Of a DNA stretch of 64,000 bases, positions 1 to 9,400 are shown piece by piece (position 1 is the first letter of the stretch; each line of letters starts with the position of its first letter). The notes beneath the pieces were generated by a model. That model worked only from the letters and a program-made list of their open reading frames with translations, was not told the origin of the DNA and searched no databases. A program made the translations under genes and the position numbers. The stretch covers positions 248,001 through 312,000 of the forward strand of contig JAEUIC010000018.1 of assembly GCA_016795285.1 (NCBI GenBank). The letters are read 5' to 3'. The stretch is from Planctomycetota bacterium (GTDB lineage: Bacteria; Planctomycetota; B15-G4; SIAN01).

Positions 1-2
1 AG

Positions 3-920
3 TCGATCGTCTACGGCGTGCTCTCCACCGAGCAGATCGCGCGCTTCGAGCGCGAGCTCGAGCTCGACATCTCGTTCGGGTTGCCGGGCGTCGGCCGCTT
101 CCGCACCAACGTCCTGGTGCAGCGCGGCTGCGTCGGCGCCGTGCTGCGAGTGGTGCCGGAGCGCATCCGCAGCTTCGACGACCTCGGGCTGCCGCGCGAC
201 ATCTGCGAGGAGCTCTGCAAGCTGCCGAAGGGCCTCGTGCTGGTCACCGGCTCGACCGGGTCGGGCAAGTCGACGACGCTCGCGGCGATGGTCGACTACC
301 TGAACTCGACGCGCCAGAACCACATCGTGACGATCGAGGACCCGATCGAGTTCGTCCACAAGCACAAGAAGTCGCTGGTGAACCAGCGCGAGGTCGGGCC
401 CGACACGCAGGAGTTCAAGAAGGCGCTGCGTTCGGCGCTGCGCCAGGATCCCGACATCGTGCTGGTCGGCGAGATGCGCGACCTCGACACGATCGAGGCG
501 GCGCTCAACATCTCCGAGACCGGCCACCTGACCTTCTCGACGCTGCACACGTCGGATGCGGTGCAGACCATCAGCCGCATCATCGACGTCTTCCCGGCCG
601 GCCAGCAGGCGCAGATCCGCACGCAGCTCGCCTCGACGCTCTCCGCCGTCTTCAGCCAGCAGCTGATGCCGCTCGCCAACGGGCGCGGTCGCGTGCTGGC
701 CTGCGAGATCCTGCTGTGCAGCCCGGCCGTCCGCGCGCTGATCCGCGAGGACAAGGCGCACCAGATCTACAGCATCATCCAGACCTCGCGGAAGCAGGGC
801 ATGCGGACCATGAACCAGTCGCTGTCCGACCTCTACCGCGCCAACCAGATCTCCTACGAGGAGGCGCTGTCGCACTCCTCCGACCCCGCCGAGCTCGAGC
901 GGCTGCTGCGGAGCTCCTGA
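3..920 (+). CDS. pilT: Type IV pilus retraction ATPase PilT (5' end outside window)
   Basis: PilT is a hexameric cytoplasmic ATPase that depolymerises type IV pili and powers twitching and DNA uptake. The reading frame is open from base 3, so the N-terminus lies outside the window. The first visible residues (SIVYGVLSTEQ) already match the middle of the N-terminal PAS-like domain. The Walker A motif GSTGSGKSTT is at about nt 247-276, the Walker B region DPDIVLVGEMRD at about 448-483, and the His box GHLTFSTLHT just after it. The C-terminal region contains AVRALIRE, which corresponds to the AIRNLIRE motif that marks PilT rather than PilB. pilB follows after 4 nt, so the two are probably co-transcribed. 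PilT versus its paralogue PilU cannot be settled without the missing part, but the conserved tail favours PilT. Confidence 0.93.
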   Translation, partial: SIVYGVLSTEQIARFERELELDISFGLPGVGRFRTNVLVQRGCVGAVLRVVPERIRSFDDLGLPRDICEELCKLPKGLVLVTGSTGSGKSTTLAAMVDYLNSTRQNHIVTIEDPIEFVHKHKKSLVNQREVGPDTQEFKKALRSALRQDPDIVLVGEMRDLDTIEAALNISETGHLTFSTLHTSDAVQTISRIIDVFPAGQQAQIRTQLASTLSAVFSQQLMPLANGRGRVLACEILLCSPAVRALIREDKAHQIYSIIQTSRKQGMRTMNQSLSDLYRANQISYEEALSHSSDPAELERLLRSS

Positions 921-924
921 CGCG

Positions 925-2631
925 ATGTCGACCTTCCATCGCAAGCTCCGCCAGATCCTGATGAAGGGCGGCGCCGTCAGCGAGACGGCGTTCGACCAGG
1001 CGGTCGCGCAGGCCGAGCAGGACCAGCGCTCGGTCACCGAGATCCTGGTGAAGCAGGGCGCGGCGAAGTCGAAGGACCTGCTCGGGCTGATCGCGCGGGA
1101 GATCGGGCTCACGCCGGTCGACCTCGGCCACGTCACGCCCGATCCCGACTCGAAGGAGTGGTTCCCCGAGGAGCTGGCCAAGAAGCACGGCGTCTGCCCG
1201 CTCAGCAAGATCGGCAACTGCATCACCGTCGCGATGTCGGACCCGTTCGACGTCGTCAAGGTCGATCAGCTGCGCCTCGAGACCAAGAGCGACGTGCGGC
1301 CGGTGGTGGCGCTCGAGGAGTCGGTCAAGGAGGCGATCCAGCGCTGCTACGGGCCGGGCACCTCGGAGATGGCCGAGCTGCTCGAGGGGATGCACGACGA
1401 GGACGTCGAGGTCAAGGCGGCGGAGAGCGACTCCGCGCACGACATCACCAGCGAGAACGAGGCGGCGCCGGCCGTGAAGCTGGTGAACGCGGTCGTCTAC
1501 CAGGCGATCCGCGAGAAGGCGTCGGACATCCACATCGAGCCGTTCGAGAAGGAGGTCCGCGTCCGCTTCCGGCAGGACGGCATGTTGAAGGAGGTCCTCT
1601 CGCCGCCGAAGCAGATGGCGACCGCGATCGTGTCGCGCATCAAGATCATGGCGGGCATGGACATCGCCGAGCGGCGCAAGCCGCAGGACGGCAAGTTCCA
1701 GGTCAAGGTCGAGGGGCGCCAGATCGACTTCCGCGTCTCGGTGCTGCCGGTCGTGCACGGCGAGAAGGTCGTGCTCCGCATCCTCGACCAGAGCAACCTC
1801 GCGCTGCAGCTCGACGCGCTCGGCTTCGAGCCGAAGTGCCTCGAGGACTACCGCAAGGCGATCCGCTCGCCGTACGGGATGGTGCTCATCACCGGCCCGA
1901 CCGGCTCGGGCAAGTCGACCACGCTCTACTCCGCGCTCGGCGAGATCCACTCGCCGCACGTGAACATCGTGACGGTCGAGGACCCGGTCGAGTACCAGAT
2001 CCACGGCGTGAACCAGGTGCCGGTCAACCCGAAGCGAGAGATGACGTTCGCTGCCGCGCTGCGCTCGATCCTGCGCCAGGACCCGAACGTCATCCTGATC
2101 GGCGAGATCCGCGACAAGGAGACCATCGAGATCGCCACCAAGGCGGCCTTGACCGGCCACCTCGTGCTCTCGACGCTCCACACCAACGACGCCGCGTCGA
2201 CGATCACCCGCATGATCGACATGGGGCTCGACGCCTTCATGGTGTCGTCGTCGGTGCTGCTGATCTGCGCGCAGCGCCTCTGCCGCAAGCTGTGCGAGCA
2301 GTGCAAGCAGCCGGTGCAGGTCCCGGCCGAGCGCCTGATCTCGATGGGCGCGACCGCCGACGAAGCCAAGGTCGCCACCCTGTTCGGTCCCCACCTCGAG
2401 GGCTGCGGGCGCTGCGCGAAGGGCTACAAGGGCCGCTTCGCCGTGCTCGAGACCATGCTGTTCACCGAGCCCATCAAGCGCCTCATCGTGCAGAGCCGCC
2501 CGCTGCAGGAGATCACCGAGGCGGCCATCGGCGAGGGGATGGTCACGCTGCGTCGCGCCGCGTTGCTGAACGCGATGCGCGGCAAGACGTCGCTCGAGGA
2601 AGTCGTCCGCATCACGCTCGGCGGTCATTGA
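925..2631 (+). CDS. pilB: Type IV pilus extension ATPase PilB
   Basis: PilB is the GspE/PilB-family hexameric ATPase that drives pilin polymerisation from the cytoplasmic face of the PilC platform. At 568 residues it has the normal length. It starts with an MshEN/GspE N-terminal domain (residues about 5-150), followed by the N2 domain and the ATPase core. Walker A (GPTGSGKSTT) is near residue 324, the Walker B/Asp region (NVILIGEIRD) near 389, and the His box GHLVLSTLHTND follows. A tetracysteine zinc site (CRKLCEQC then GCGRC) at residues about 452-500 is typical of PilB/GspE and absent from PilT. It sits 4 nt after pilT and 22 nt before pilC. GspE of a type II system is the alternative, but adjacency to pilT argues for a pilus. 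Confidence 0.95.
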   Translation: MSTFHRKLRQILMKGGAVSETAFDQAVAQAEQDQRSVTEILVKQGAAKSKDLLGLIAREIGLTPVDLGHVTPDPDSKEWFPEELAKKHGVCPLSKIGNCITVAMSDPFDVVKVDQLRLETKSDVRPVVALEESVKEAIQRCYGPGTSEMAELLEGMHDEDVEVKAAESDSAHDITSENEAAPAVKLVNAVVYQAIREKASDIHIEPFEKEVRVRFRQDGMLKEVLSPPKQMATAIVSRIKIMAGMDIAERRKPQDGKFQVKVEGRQIDFRVSVLPVVHGEKVVLRILDQSNLALQLDALGFEPKCLEDYRKAIRSPYGMVLITGPTGSGKSTTLYSALGEIHSPHVNIVTVEDPVEYQIHGVNQVPVNPKREMTFAAALRSILRQDPNVILIGEIRDKETIEIATKAALTGHLVLSTLHTNDAASTITRMIDMGLDAFMVSSSVLLICAQRLCRKLCEQCKQPVQVPAERLISMGATADEAKVATLFGPHLEGCGRCAKGYKGRFAVLETMLFTEPIKRLIVQSRPLQEITEAAIGEGMVTLRRAALLNAMRGKTSLEEVVRITLGGH

Positions 2632-2653
2632 ACGCGAGCGCAACGGAGCTGCC

Positions 2654-3898
2654 ATGCCGACCTTCAAGTACGCCGCCAAGACCAACGACGGCAAGACGAT
2701 CCGCGGGACGCTGGTCGCCGCCGCGCCCGGCGAGGTGGTGGGCGAGCTGCGCCGCAAGAACCTCGTCGTGCTCGACGTCGAGGAGACCAGCCGCGCCATG
2801 GCGGCGGCGAGCGGCGCGTCGGCCTCTGGCCCGAAGATGGCGTCGAAGCCCGGCAAGGCGAAGAAGGACGAGCTGGTCATCTTCACGCGCCAGCTCTCGA
2901 CGATGATCAGCGCCGGCATCCCGCTGCTCGAGTCGCTCGACGTGCTGGCGGCGCAGGTCGACAACCCGGGCTTCGCGAAGACGCTGCGCGTCGTCACCGA
3001 CGACGTGCGCGGCGGCTCCGACTTCAGCACCTCGCTGTCGCGCCACCCGAAGGTCTTCGCCGAGATCTACGTCAGCATGGTGAAGGCGGGCGAGGTGTCG
3101 GGCCAGCTCGACGAGATCCTGGTGCGCCTCGCCGAGTACCAGGAAGCGTCCGCCAAGCTGAAGCGCGAGATCAAGGCGGCGATGACCTACCCGGTCATCT
3201 CGCTGGCCATGGTGCTCGGCATCACGATGTTCCTCATGATCGGCATCGTCCCGCAGTTCCGGCCGATCTTCGACTCGCTGCAGATCGACCTGCCGGCGCT
3301 GACGGCGGCCGTGCTCGGCTGCTCGCAGTGGCTGGTGCGCAACTGGCTGATCGCGATCGGCATCGGCGTGGCGGCCTTCATCGCCCTCACGATGTTCAAG
3401 CGCAGCGAGGCGGGCGGCTACACGGTCGACTGGTTCTTCCTCAAGATGCCGGTGTTCGGCTCGCTGTTCCAGAAGGTCGCGTTGTCGCGCTTCTCGCGGA
3501 CCTTCTCCACGCTGCTGCGTTCGGGCGTGCCGATCCTCGGCTCGCTCGAGATCGTCGCCGAGACGTCGGGCAACCGCATCATCTCGCGCGCGGTGCTGGC
3601 CGCGCGCGACTCGGTGCGCAACGGCAACTCGCTCTCCGAGCCGCTCGACAAGAGCCCGGTCTTCCCGCCGATGGTGACGCGCATGATCTCGATCGGCGAG
3701 AAGTCCGGATCGCTCGAGCAGCTGCTCGAGAAGATCTCGACCTTCTACGACGAGCAGGTCTCGGCGGCGGTGAAGAGCCTCACCTCGATGATCGAGCCGC
3801 TGCTGATCGGCCTCATGGGCGGCTTGGTGGGCACGATCGTGTTCGCCGTCTTCCTGCCGATCTTCGAGATCCAGAAAAAGCTTTCCGGTGGCGGCTGA
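2654..3898 (+). CDS. pilC: Type IV pilus inner-membrane platform protein PilC
   Basis: PilC is the polytopic platform that the PilB and PilT hexamers engage to insert or remove pilin subunits. At 414 residues it has the family length. The N-terminus (MPTFKYAAKTNDGK) is the characteristic PilC/GspF start. Two T2SSF domains are visible: residues about 75-195, containing FTRQLSTMISAGIPLLESL, and about 275-400, containing FSRTFSTLLRSGVPILGSL. Hydrophobic segments follow each domain, and the last (GGLVGTIVFAVFLPIFEIQ) is the conserved C-terminal membrane helix. It follows pilB by 22 nt and precedes a pilin gene by about 170 nt, completing a motor-platform-fibre cluster. Confidence 0.95.
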   Translation: MPTFKYAAKTNDGKTIRGTLVAAAPGEVVGELRRKNLVVLDVEETSRAMAAASGASASGPKMASKPGKAKKDELVIFTRQLSTMISAGIPLLESLDVLAAQVDNPGFAKTLRVVTDDVRGGSDFSTSLSRHPKVFAEIYVSMVKAGEVSGQLDEILVRLAEYQEASAKLKREIKAAMTYPVISLAMVLGITMFLMIGIVPQFRPIFDSLQIDLPALTAAVLGCSQWLVRNWLIAIGIGVAAFIALTMFKRSEAGGYTVDWFFLKMPVFGSLFQKVALSRFSRTFSTLLRSGVPILGSLEIVAETSGNRIISRAVLAARDSVRNGNSLSEPLDKSPVFPPMVTRMISIGEKSGSLEQLLEKISTFYDEQVSAAVKSLTSMIEPLLIGLMGGLVGTIVFAVFLPIFEIQKKLSGGG

Positions 3899-4072
3899 TC
3901 GCGCGCGCTCGCGACGCCTCAAGTCACATTCACGCGGGGCCGAAAACAGGGACGCGCGACCGGGCGGTCCGGTCGGGCGATGGATGCGGGAAGGTTGCAA
4001 GGTCGAGGGAGGTCACGCCTGCGGGGCGCCCTTCCGAGCCTTCTGGGCCTGAATTCGGAACAGGAGTCAAAG

Positions 4073-4780
4073 GTGAAGAACTCGAAGGGTTTCACGTTGA
4101 TCGAGTTGATGATCGTCGTCGCGATCATCGCGATCATCGCGTCGATCGCGATCCCGAACCTGCTCTCGGCGCGCCTCTCGGCCAATGAGTCGGCGGCGAT
4201 CGCGACGTTGCGCAACGTCGTGTCGGCGCAGTCGCAGATCCAGTCGCAGGGCGCCATCGACACCGACGTCGACGGCATCGGCGAGCACGGCTGGTTCGCG
4301 GAGATGGCCGGCTCGATCAACATGCGCGACAGCACGGGTGCGAACGGCGGTCCGATCCTGAACCCGCCGGTCCTCTCCGGCTCGCTTTCGGTCGTGAACG
4401 CGAACGGCTTCGTCAACAAGTCGGGCTACTTCTTCCAGATCTACCTGCCGGACCCGGCGGGCGCGGGCCTCGTCGAGAACGGCGGCGGTGGTTCGCCGAC
4501 CGGCGAGAGCGCCGACCTCTGCGAGACGACCTGGGTCTGCTACGCGTGGCCGGCCGCTTTCAGCAACACCGGCAACCGCGCGTTCGTGGTCAACCAGACC
4601 GGCGACGTGCTGCAGAGCAACAACCTGAACGGCCCGGCGTCGTACACGTCGACCACCAGCACGCCGGCCGACGACTCGGCCTTCGTGACGACGGCCGCGG
4701 GCACGATCACCGGCGCGCTGTCGATCGGCAACCTGCCGGCGGCCGCGAACGACGGCAACACGTGGGTCGTGATCAACTGA
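4073..4780 (+). CDS. Type IV pilin / prepilin-like fibre subunit
   Basis: Predicted prepilin, cleaved and N-methylated by a PilD-type peptidase and assembled by PilB/PilC. The GTG start at 4073 is chosen because an AGGAG ribosome-binding site lies 6 nt upstream. It gives a short basic leader (MKNSKG) ending directly at the prepilin site G|FTLIE, whereas upstream starts would give an improbably long leader. After the site come Glu5, the N-terminal hydrophobic helix (LMIVVAIIAIIASIAIPNLL) and the common SARLSANESAAIATLRN segment. The globular part, to residue 235, has the Gly/Ser/Thr-rich loops and an AFVVNQTGDVLQ stretch typical of the pilins and pseudopilins of this lineage. It stands alone behind pilC and ends in a strong hairpin. 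It is more likely the major pilin than a minor one, judging by position. Confidence 0.88.
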   Translation: MKNSKGFTLIELMIVVAIIAIIASIAIPNLLSARLSANESAAIATLRNVVSAQSQIQSQGAIDTDVDGIGEHGWFAEMAGSINMRDSTGANGGPILNPPVLSGSLSVVNANGFVNKSGYFFQIYLPDPAGAGLVENGGGGSPTGESADLCETTWVCYAWPAAFSNTGNRAFVVNQTGDVLQSNNLNGPASYTSTTSTPADDSAFVTTAAGTITGALSIGNLPAAANDGNTWVVIN

Positions 4781-4841
4781 ACGACGGCTCCGCAGGCGAG
4801 CGCGCGGCCAGGGCCGACGCTCGCGTGACCTGAAATGAGCG

Positions 4842-4872
4842 CGGGCCCGAGGGGCGATCCCCCTCGGGCCCG
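4842..4872. terminator. Hairpin terminator between convergent genes
   Basis: Perfect 13-bp inverted repeat: the arm at 4842-4854 pairs with 4860-4872 around a 5-nt loop. It is followed on the plus side only by a short CTTTC run. It separates the pilin gene (+) from the convergent gene ending at 4919 (-), so it can serve both. Confidence 0.75.
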
Positions 4873-4918
4873 TGGCCTTTCATCACGGAACCGTGCGCCG
4901 CGTCCCGCGGCCGCTTCC

Positions 4919-6082
4919 CTACTTCGGCCCGGCCTTGTCGATCTCGTCGAGCAGCCGCTGCGCCTTCACCTGCACCGCCTCCGGCATCTGCGCCGGGTTG
5001 GCGGCCAGCACGTCCTCGAGCAGCTTGCGCCGCTCCGCCGGCGACTTCTCGAGCCGCGACCAGAGCGCGTCGAAGGCGAGGTTCTTGATCATCTGCGACG
5101 GCTCCTCGAAGAGCGCGCGCCGCAGCACCGGGTTCACGGCGCTCGAGTCCTGCTTCGCCAGCACGAAGAGCGCGCGCGTGCGCAGCTCGACGGCGTAGCG
5201 CGCCTCCTCGAGGATCGAGCGCGAGAGCTCGACCGCCTCCGGCCGCGGGTTCGCCTCGAAGAGCCCGAGCAGCTGGCCGCGCAGCGTCACTTCGTTGGCG
5301 CTGCCCATCTTGATCACGTCGATGACGTCCTTGCTCCAGCGCTCGCGGTCGATCTGGAGCAGCGCGGTCGCGCCGGCGAACTTGAGCTGCGGCTCGTTGG
5401 TCGCGCGCACCAGCGCGCTGCGCGCGATGTCGAAGGCGTCCGCCTTGGCGGCGCTCGAGAGCGCGGGGACGACCTCCTTCAACAGGTACTCCACGAACTC
5501 GACGTCGCGCTCCGGCTCGTAGGGCTGCAGGTCGACCTCGCGGCGCACCACGTAGACCGCCTCATGTCCGCGCGCGATCAGCAGGTCGCGAGCGCTCTTC
5601 AACTCCGTCTCGAGCGGCGAGACGTTGCGCGTGTCGCGCTCGATCTCCTCCCGCAGCGACCGCTCGGCGTGCTTCACCCGCTGCAGCGCCTCCATGGCGA
5701 GCGGGAACGGAGTCTTCGGCGAGGCGTCGAGGGGGGAGGCGGGCGGCTTGCCGTCTGCGCCGCTCGCCGCGGGGCCGGGCGTCCCGGCCGGACCGCCGGG
5801 TGCGGCCCCCTCGGCGCGCGCGGCCGTCGGCTCGCCGACCGGCGCTGCCCCGCCCTCCGCGCGCTCCGCCTGCCCCTGGCGACGGAGCTGGTCCAGGAAC
5901 AGCGCGATCTCGGCCTGCCGGTGGAGCGCTCCGTCGAGTCCGACGCCGATCCGCTCGAGTCGCTGGGTGATCGGCGCGAGCGACTCGGCCGTCGAGTCGT
6001 TTCTCCGCACCAGCAACCCGACTACAAGGCCGAGCGTCGCCAGCTGCAGAGCGAGCGACACGGCTGCCAACGGTGACTTCAT
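4919..6082 (-). CDS. Membrane-anchored coiled-coil/HEAT-like protein of unknown function
   Basis: I do not recognise this family. The start at 6082 gives MKSPLAAVSLALQ, an N-terminal membrane anchor (residues about 5-24), and the protein has 387 residues. A short helical segment follows (SLAPITQRLERIGVGLD, a likely coiled coil), then a low-complexity Ala/Pro/Gly linker (residues about 70-115). The C-terminal two thirds are helical repeats of HEAT character, with repeating LLxxV..ALSS, AxTALLQID and LRTRALFVLAK motifs. That fits a periplasmic or cytoplasmic scaffold anchored in the membrane. The reading frame stays open far upstream, but those residues are low-complexity shadow sequence. It converges on the pilin gene and diverges from the glycine-rich lipoprotein gene. 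Confidence 0.75.
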   Translation of the reverse strand: MKSPLAAVSLALQLATLGLVVGLLVRRNDSTAESLAPITQRLERIGVGLDGALHRQAEIALFLDQLRRQGQAERAEGGAAPVGEPTAARAEGAAPGGPAGTPGPAASGADGKPPASPLDASPKTPFPLAMEALQRVKHAERSLREEIERDTRNVSPLETELKSARDLLIARGHEAVYVVRREVDLQPYEPERDVEFVEYLLKEVVPALSSAAKADAFDIARSALVRATNEPQLKFAGATALLQIDRERWSKDVIDVIKMGSANEVTLRGQLLGLFEANPRPEAVELSRSILEEARYAVELRTRALFVLAKQDSSAVNPVLRRALFEEPSQMIKNLAFDALWSRLEKSPAERRKLLEDVLAANPAQMPEAVQVKAQRLLDEIDKAGPK

Positions 6083-6315
6083 GATGGTTCCTGACTCTCC
6101 GCGCCCGTCGATTCGATGCCGCACCTCGCGGCGCCGTGAGCGTTCGCGCCCACGGTGGATGGCCGAGACGAGCGCTTGCGAGGGGTCGACGAGGGGGCGG
6201 ATCGTAGCCGCGCTCTCGTGGACCACCCGCGAAGGGTCGGGCACATCCATTGCGGTCCCGGCTAACGGCGTTCCAGTTCGCGACCTCGGCCGGCGGTCCG
6301 GACGAGGCGTGCGTT
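6083..6315. other. Non-coding part of a 330-nt divergent intergenic region
   Basis: The stretch between the divergent starts at 6082 (-) and 6413 (+) holds no convincing gene. Its right half carries the promoter at 6316-6344. I see no clear -35/-10 pair for the minus-strand gene. Confidence 0.5.
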
Positions 6316-6344
6316 TTGACAGCATTTCCGCGCACCGATACCAT
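6316..6344 (+). promoter_or_regulatory. Consensus sigma70-type promoter
   Basis: Perfect -35 TTGACA (6316-6321), exactly 17-nt spacer, and -10 TACCAT (6339-6344). The expected start point is near 6351, leaving a leader of about 60 nt before the lipoprotein gene at 6413. It is the closest match to consensus I saw in the window, suggesting strong expression. Confidence 0.8.
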
Positions 6345-6412
6345 GCCGCGCTTCGTGAATCCCCCGAAGACCACGGGGCGCCCGACGATCGCAGGTCAGG
6401 AGCAATGCGAGG

Positions 6413-9400
6413 ATGAACCTCACCCTTTCCATTCGTCCCCGGGCTCGTTGGATGGCCGGATTCGCGGGCAGCTCGCTCGCCTTGCTCGCGGCCTGCGGCC
6501 CGGGCGGCGGCGGCGGCGGCGCGCTCACCATCCAGTCGACGATCTTTGGCTACGACCCGTTCTCCGGCAATTTCGATGCGGCCGGACAGCAGGGCGAGGC
6601 GCCGCTGATCCCGCTCAACATGTGCGTCGTCTTCGACTTCAGCGAGCCTCTCCGCGGGGCGTCGGCGACCGCGCAGTCGATCGTCGTGCAGGAGCTCGAC
6701 ACGTCGGTGACGCCGCCGGCTCCCGGCCCGCTCGCGGCGGCCGAGTACATCGTCTCCGGCAACCGCCTGACGATCTGCCCGCTGGTCACCTTCACCGACA
6801 CCACCGCCATCTACGGCTGGGGTGATTCGAGCGCGATCAAGACCTACCAGGTCCTCTTCCAGATCCCGCCCTCGTCGCCGACCCTCGTCTCGCAGGGTGG
6901 CCGGACGCTCGCGGCCAAGGATCGCGGCCCCTACCTCTTCCGGACCAGCACGCAGATCTTCGACCAGAAGGCGGGCGCGCCGGTGCCGACCATGCGGCTG
7001 CTCGATCCTGACACCGGCGCCGCGCTCGCGACCACGAACGTCGCGACGTCGCCGGTGCCGAACATCGAGATCACGTTCGACGAGCCGGTGATCCCCTCGA
7101 CTGCGGTCGATCCGGGTGGCGTCGGCTCGAGCTCGAACATCCACGTCGAGCTCGACACCGACGGCAACGTCCTTACCACCGGCGACCGGATCATCATCCC
7201 CGGGACCTACACGCTCACCCCGAGCGGAACGGACGCGGTCGTCCTCTTCGAGAGCTTCCTGAAGGAGCTCCCGACCGACCCGACCGCGGGCTGCATCTAC
7301 GTGGTGACCGTCGACGGCACCGTGCAGGATCTCTCCGGCAACAGCAAGGTCTCGGTCAGCAGCAACCCGGGCGCGAACGACGTCTTCACGTTCACGACGG
7401 CGCCGGGCGCGGCGACCACCCCGATCGACCCGATCGAGGAGCTGTTCGACACGCAGGACCAGAACGATCTCACCGTCACCTCGGCCAAGTGGGGGACGAC
7501 GTTCTCCGGGTTCCTGTCGCCGGGCATCGGCGGCGGCACCGGCGTCGATGGCGCCTTCGATCCGAACAACGCCGGCTTCCAGGCGTCGCCGCCCTCCGGG
7601 ATCACGCTCAGCGTCCCGAACAAGACGGTGACGATGAACACCGAGTCGCTGGCAAACCCGGGCACGCAGCGGGTCTACGAGTTCACCAGCTTCCGCGTCC
7701 CGTCGGGCTGGACCGTCGGCCTCACCGGCGCGTTCCCGCTCTCGATCCAGGTCTCGGGCAACGTCAACATCATCGGCACCCTGAACGTCTCCGGCGCGGC
7801 CGGTGCCACCATGACCGGCACGGTCGTGGCGGGCGGCGCCGGCGGCGCGGCCAAGGGTGGCGGAGCGGCGGGCGGGCGCGGTGGTTCCCCGTCCGATTCC
7901 GCGGGTACGTCGAACTTCTTCGCCGGCCGCGGCCTGGTCGGCAAGCCGACCTACCCGCAGCTCGCGTTCGACGCGTCGGCGGCGACCAACCAAGGGGTGA
8001 CGGGTCGCTCGACGGCGCTCGACACGACCGCCTTCACCCTCGAGGACAGCGCGTTCGCGGCGCTGCTCGACGCCCTCACGCTCACCGACCTCTGGATCCA
8101 GCCGAACATCGGCGCGGATGACTACCGCTTCGAGCGGTTCCACCCGGCGTTCAAGGTGGAGTCGATCAGCGGCGGCGTCGTCACGGTCGTCTCCGACCCG
8201 GCCGACGCCAACTACCGCGGCGAGCTCTCCCAGGAGACCGACAACGACTGGCTCGAGTCGGACGGCTCCGGCGGCTTCCGGTCGCCGCTGCTCTCGGAAC
8301 TCTTCGACGCGTACGTGATCGGCGACCTCGCCGGCCTCGCGGGCGGGCAGCTCTTCGACCTCGACCTCGACGGCGGCGTCGATGACGTCGTCGCGCAGGC
8401 GACGGCCGGCACCGGCTCCGATCCGCAGTCGGTGATGCAGAGCTTCCTCACCCTCGCCCGTTCGGGTGGCGGTGGCGGTGGCGGCGGTGTCACGGCCGGC
8501 GAAGCGGGCGACGACGATCCGACGGTGGCCAACGGCGCGGGCGCCTTCGGCGGCACCGGGACCAGCGGCGGCGCGGGCGGCACTGCCTATCCGACCGCGA
8601 CCCTCCTCTCGCGCGTCGACTCCGACACGCTGACCCTGACGACCGACCTCTTCGACGACGGGACGGGCAACCCCGACCCGACCTACGAAGGTCACCTGAT
8701 CAACCCCAACATCTCGCAGGGCAACGTCTTCGTGATCCTCTCGGTTGATGACGTCGACCAGGTCACGATCCTGCCGATCACGACGTCGTCGGGCGCCACG
8801 ATCGACCTCTCGACCACGACGATGGCACCAGGCTCGACCGTCCGCGTCACGCCGCCCTACACCGCGGGCGGCACGGGCGGTGGTGGCGCCGGCATGCACT
8901 GCGCCGGCAGCAGCAAGACCCCGTTCAACCACACCGGCCATCCCGACCTGAACGACGCGCGCAACCAGAACGGCGCGTCGACCACGACCGACTTCTATGA
9001 CGACGACGGCGGGTTCGCGCCGCCGAACCAGGTGCAGGACGGCCTCGAGGATGGCAGCGAGTCGATCTTCGCGCTGCCGCGTTGGATCCCGGGCGGCGGC
9101 GGTGGCGCCGGCGGCTCGTCGGTGGTCATCGTGGCCGCCGGCAACATCGACATCGGCGCCGCGGGCCAGATCCTCGCCGACGGTGGTGCGGGCGGTCGCT
9201 CCGACCTCGCTGGTACCACGGCCGCTTCAGGCGGCGGCGGCGGCGCGGGCGGGACGATCGTGCTGGGTGCCGGCGGCACGCTCGCCGCCGCGCTCGGTGG
9301 CCGCATCTCGGCGATCGGTGGCGCAGGCGGTGCGGCCGGATTCGGCATCGAAGGCGGCGCCGGCGGTGATGGCCGCATCCGCCTCGAGAACGCCGCAGGC

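Noticed and set aside
775..3030. Long open frame antisense to pilB and pilC
   Set aside because: It runs exactly opposite conserved pil genes, is full of Arg/Asp/His/Leu low-complexity sequence typical of a GC-rich shadow frame, and matches no family.
6083..8941. In-frame upstream extension of the minus-strand gene ending at 4919
   Set aside because: The extra 950 residues are repetitive Arg/Glu/Gly text antisense to the glycine-rich lipoprotein gene; the membrane anchor begins at 6082.
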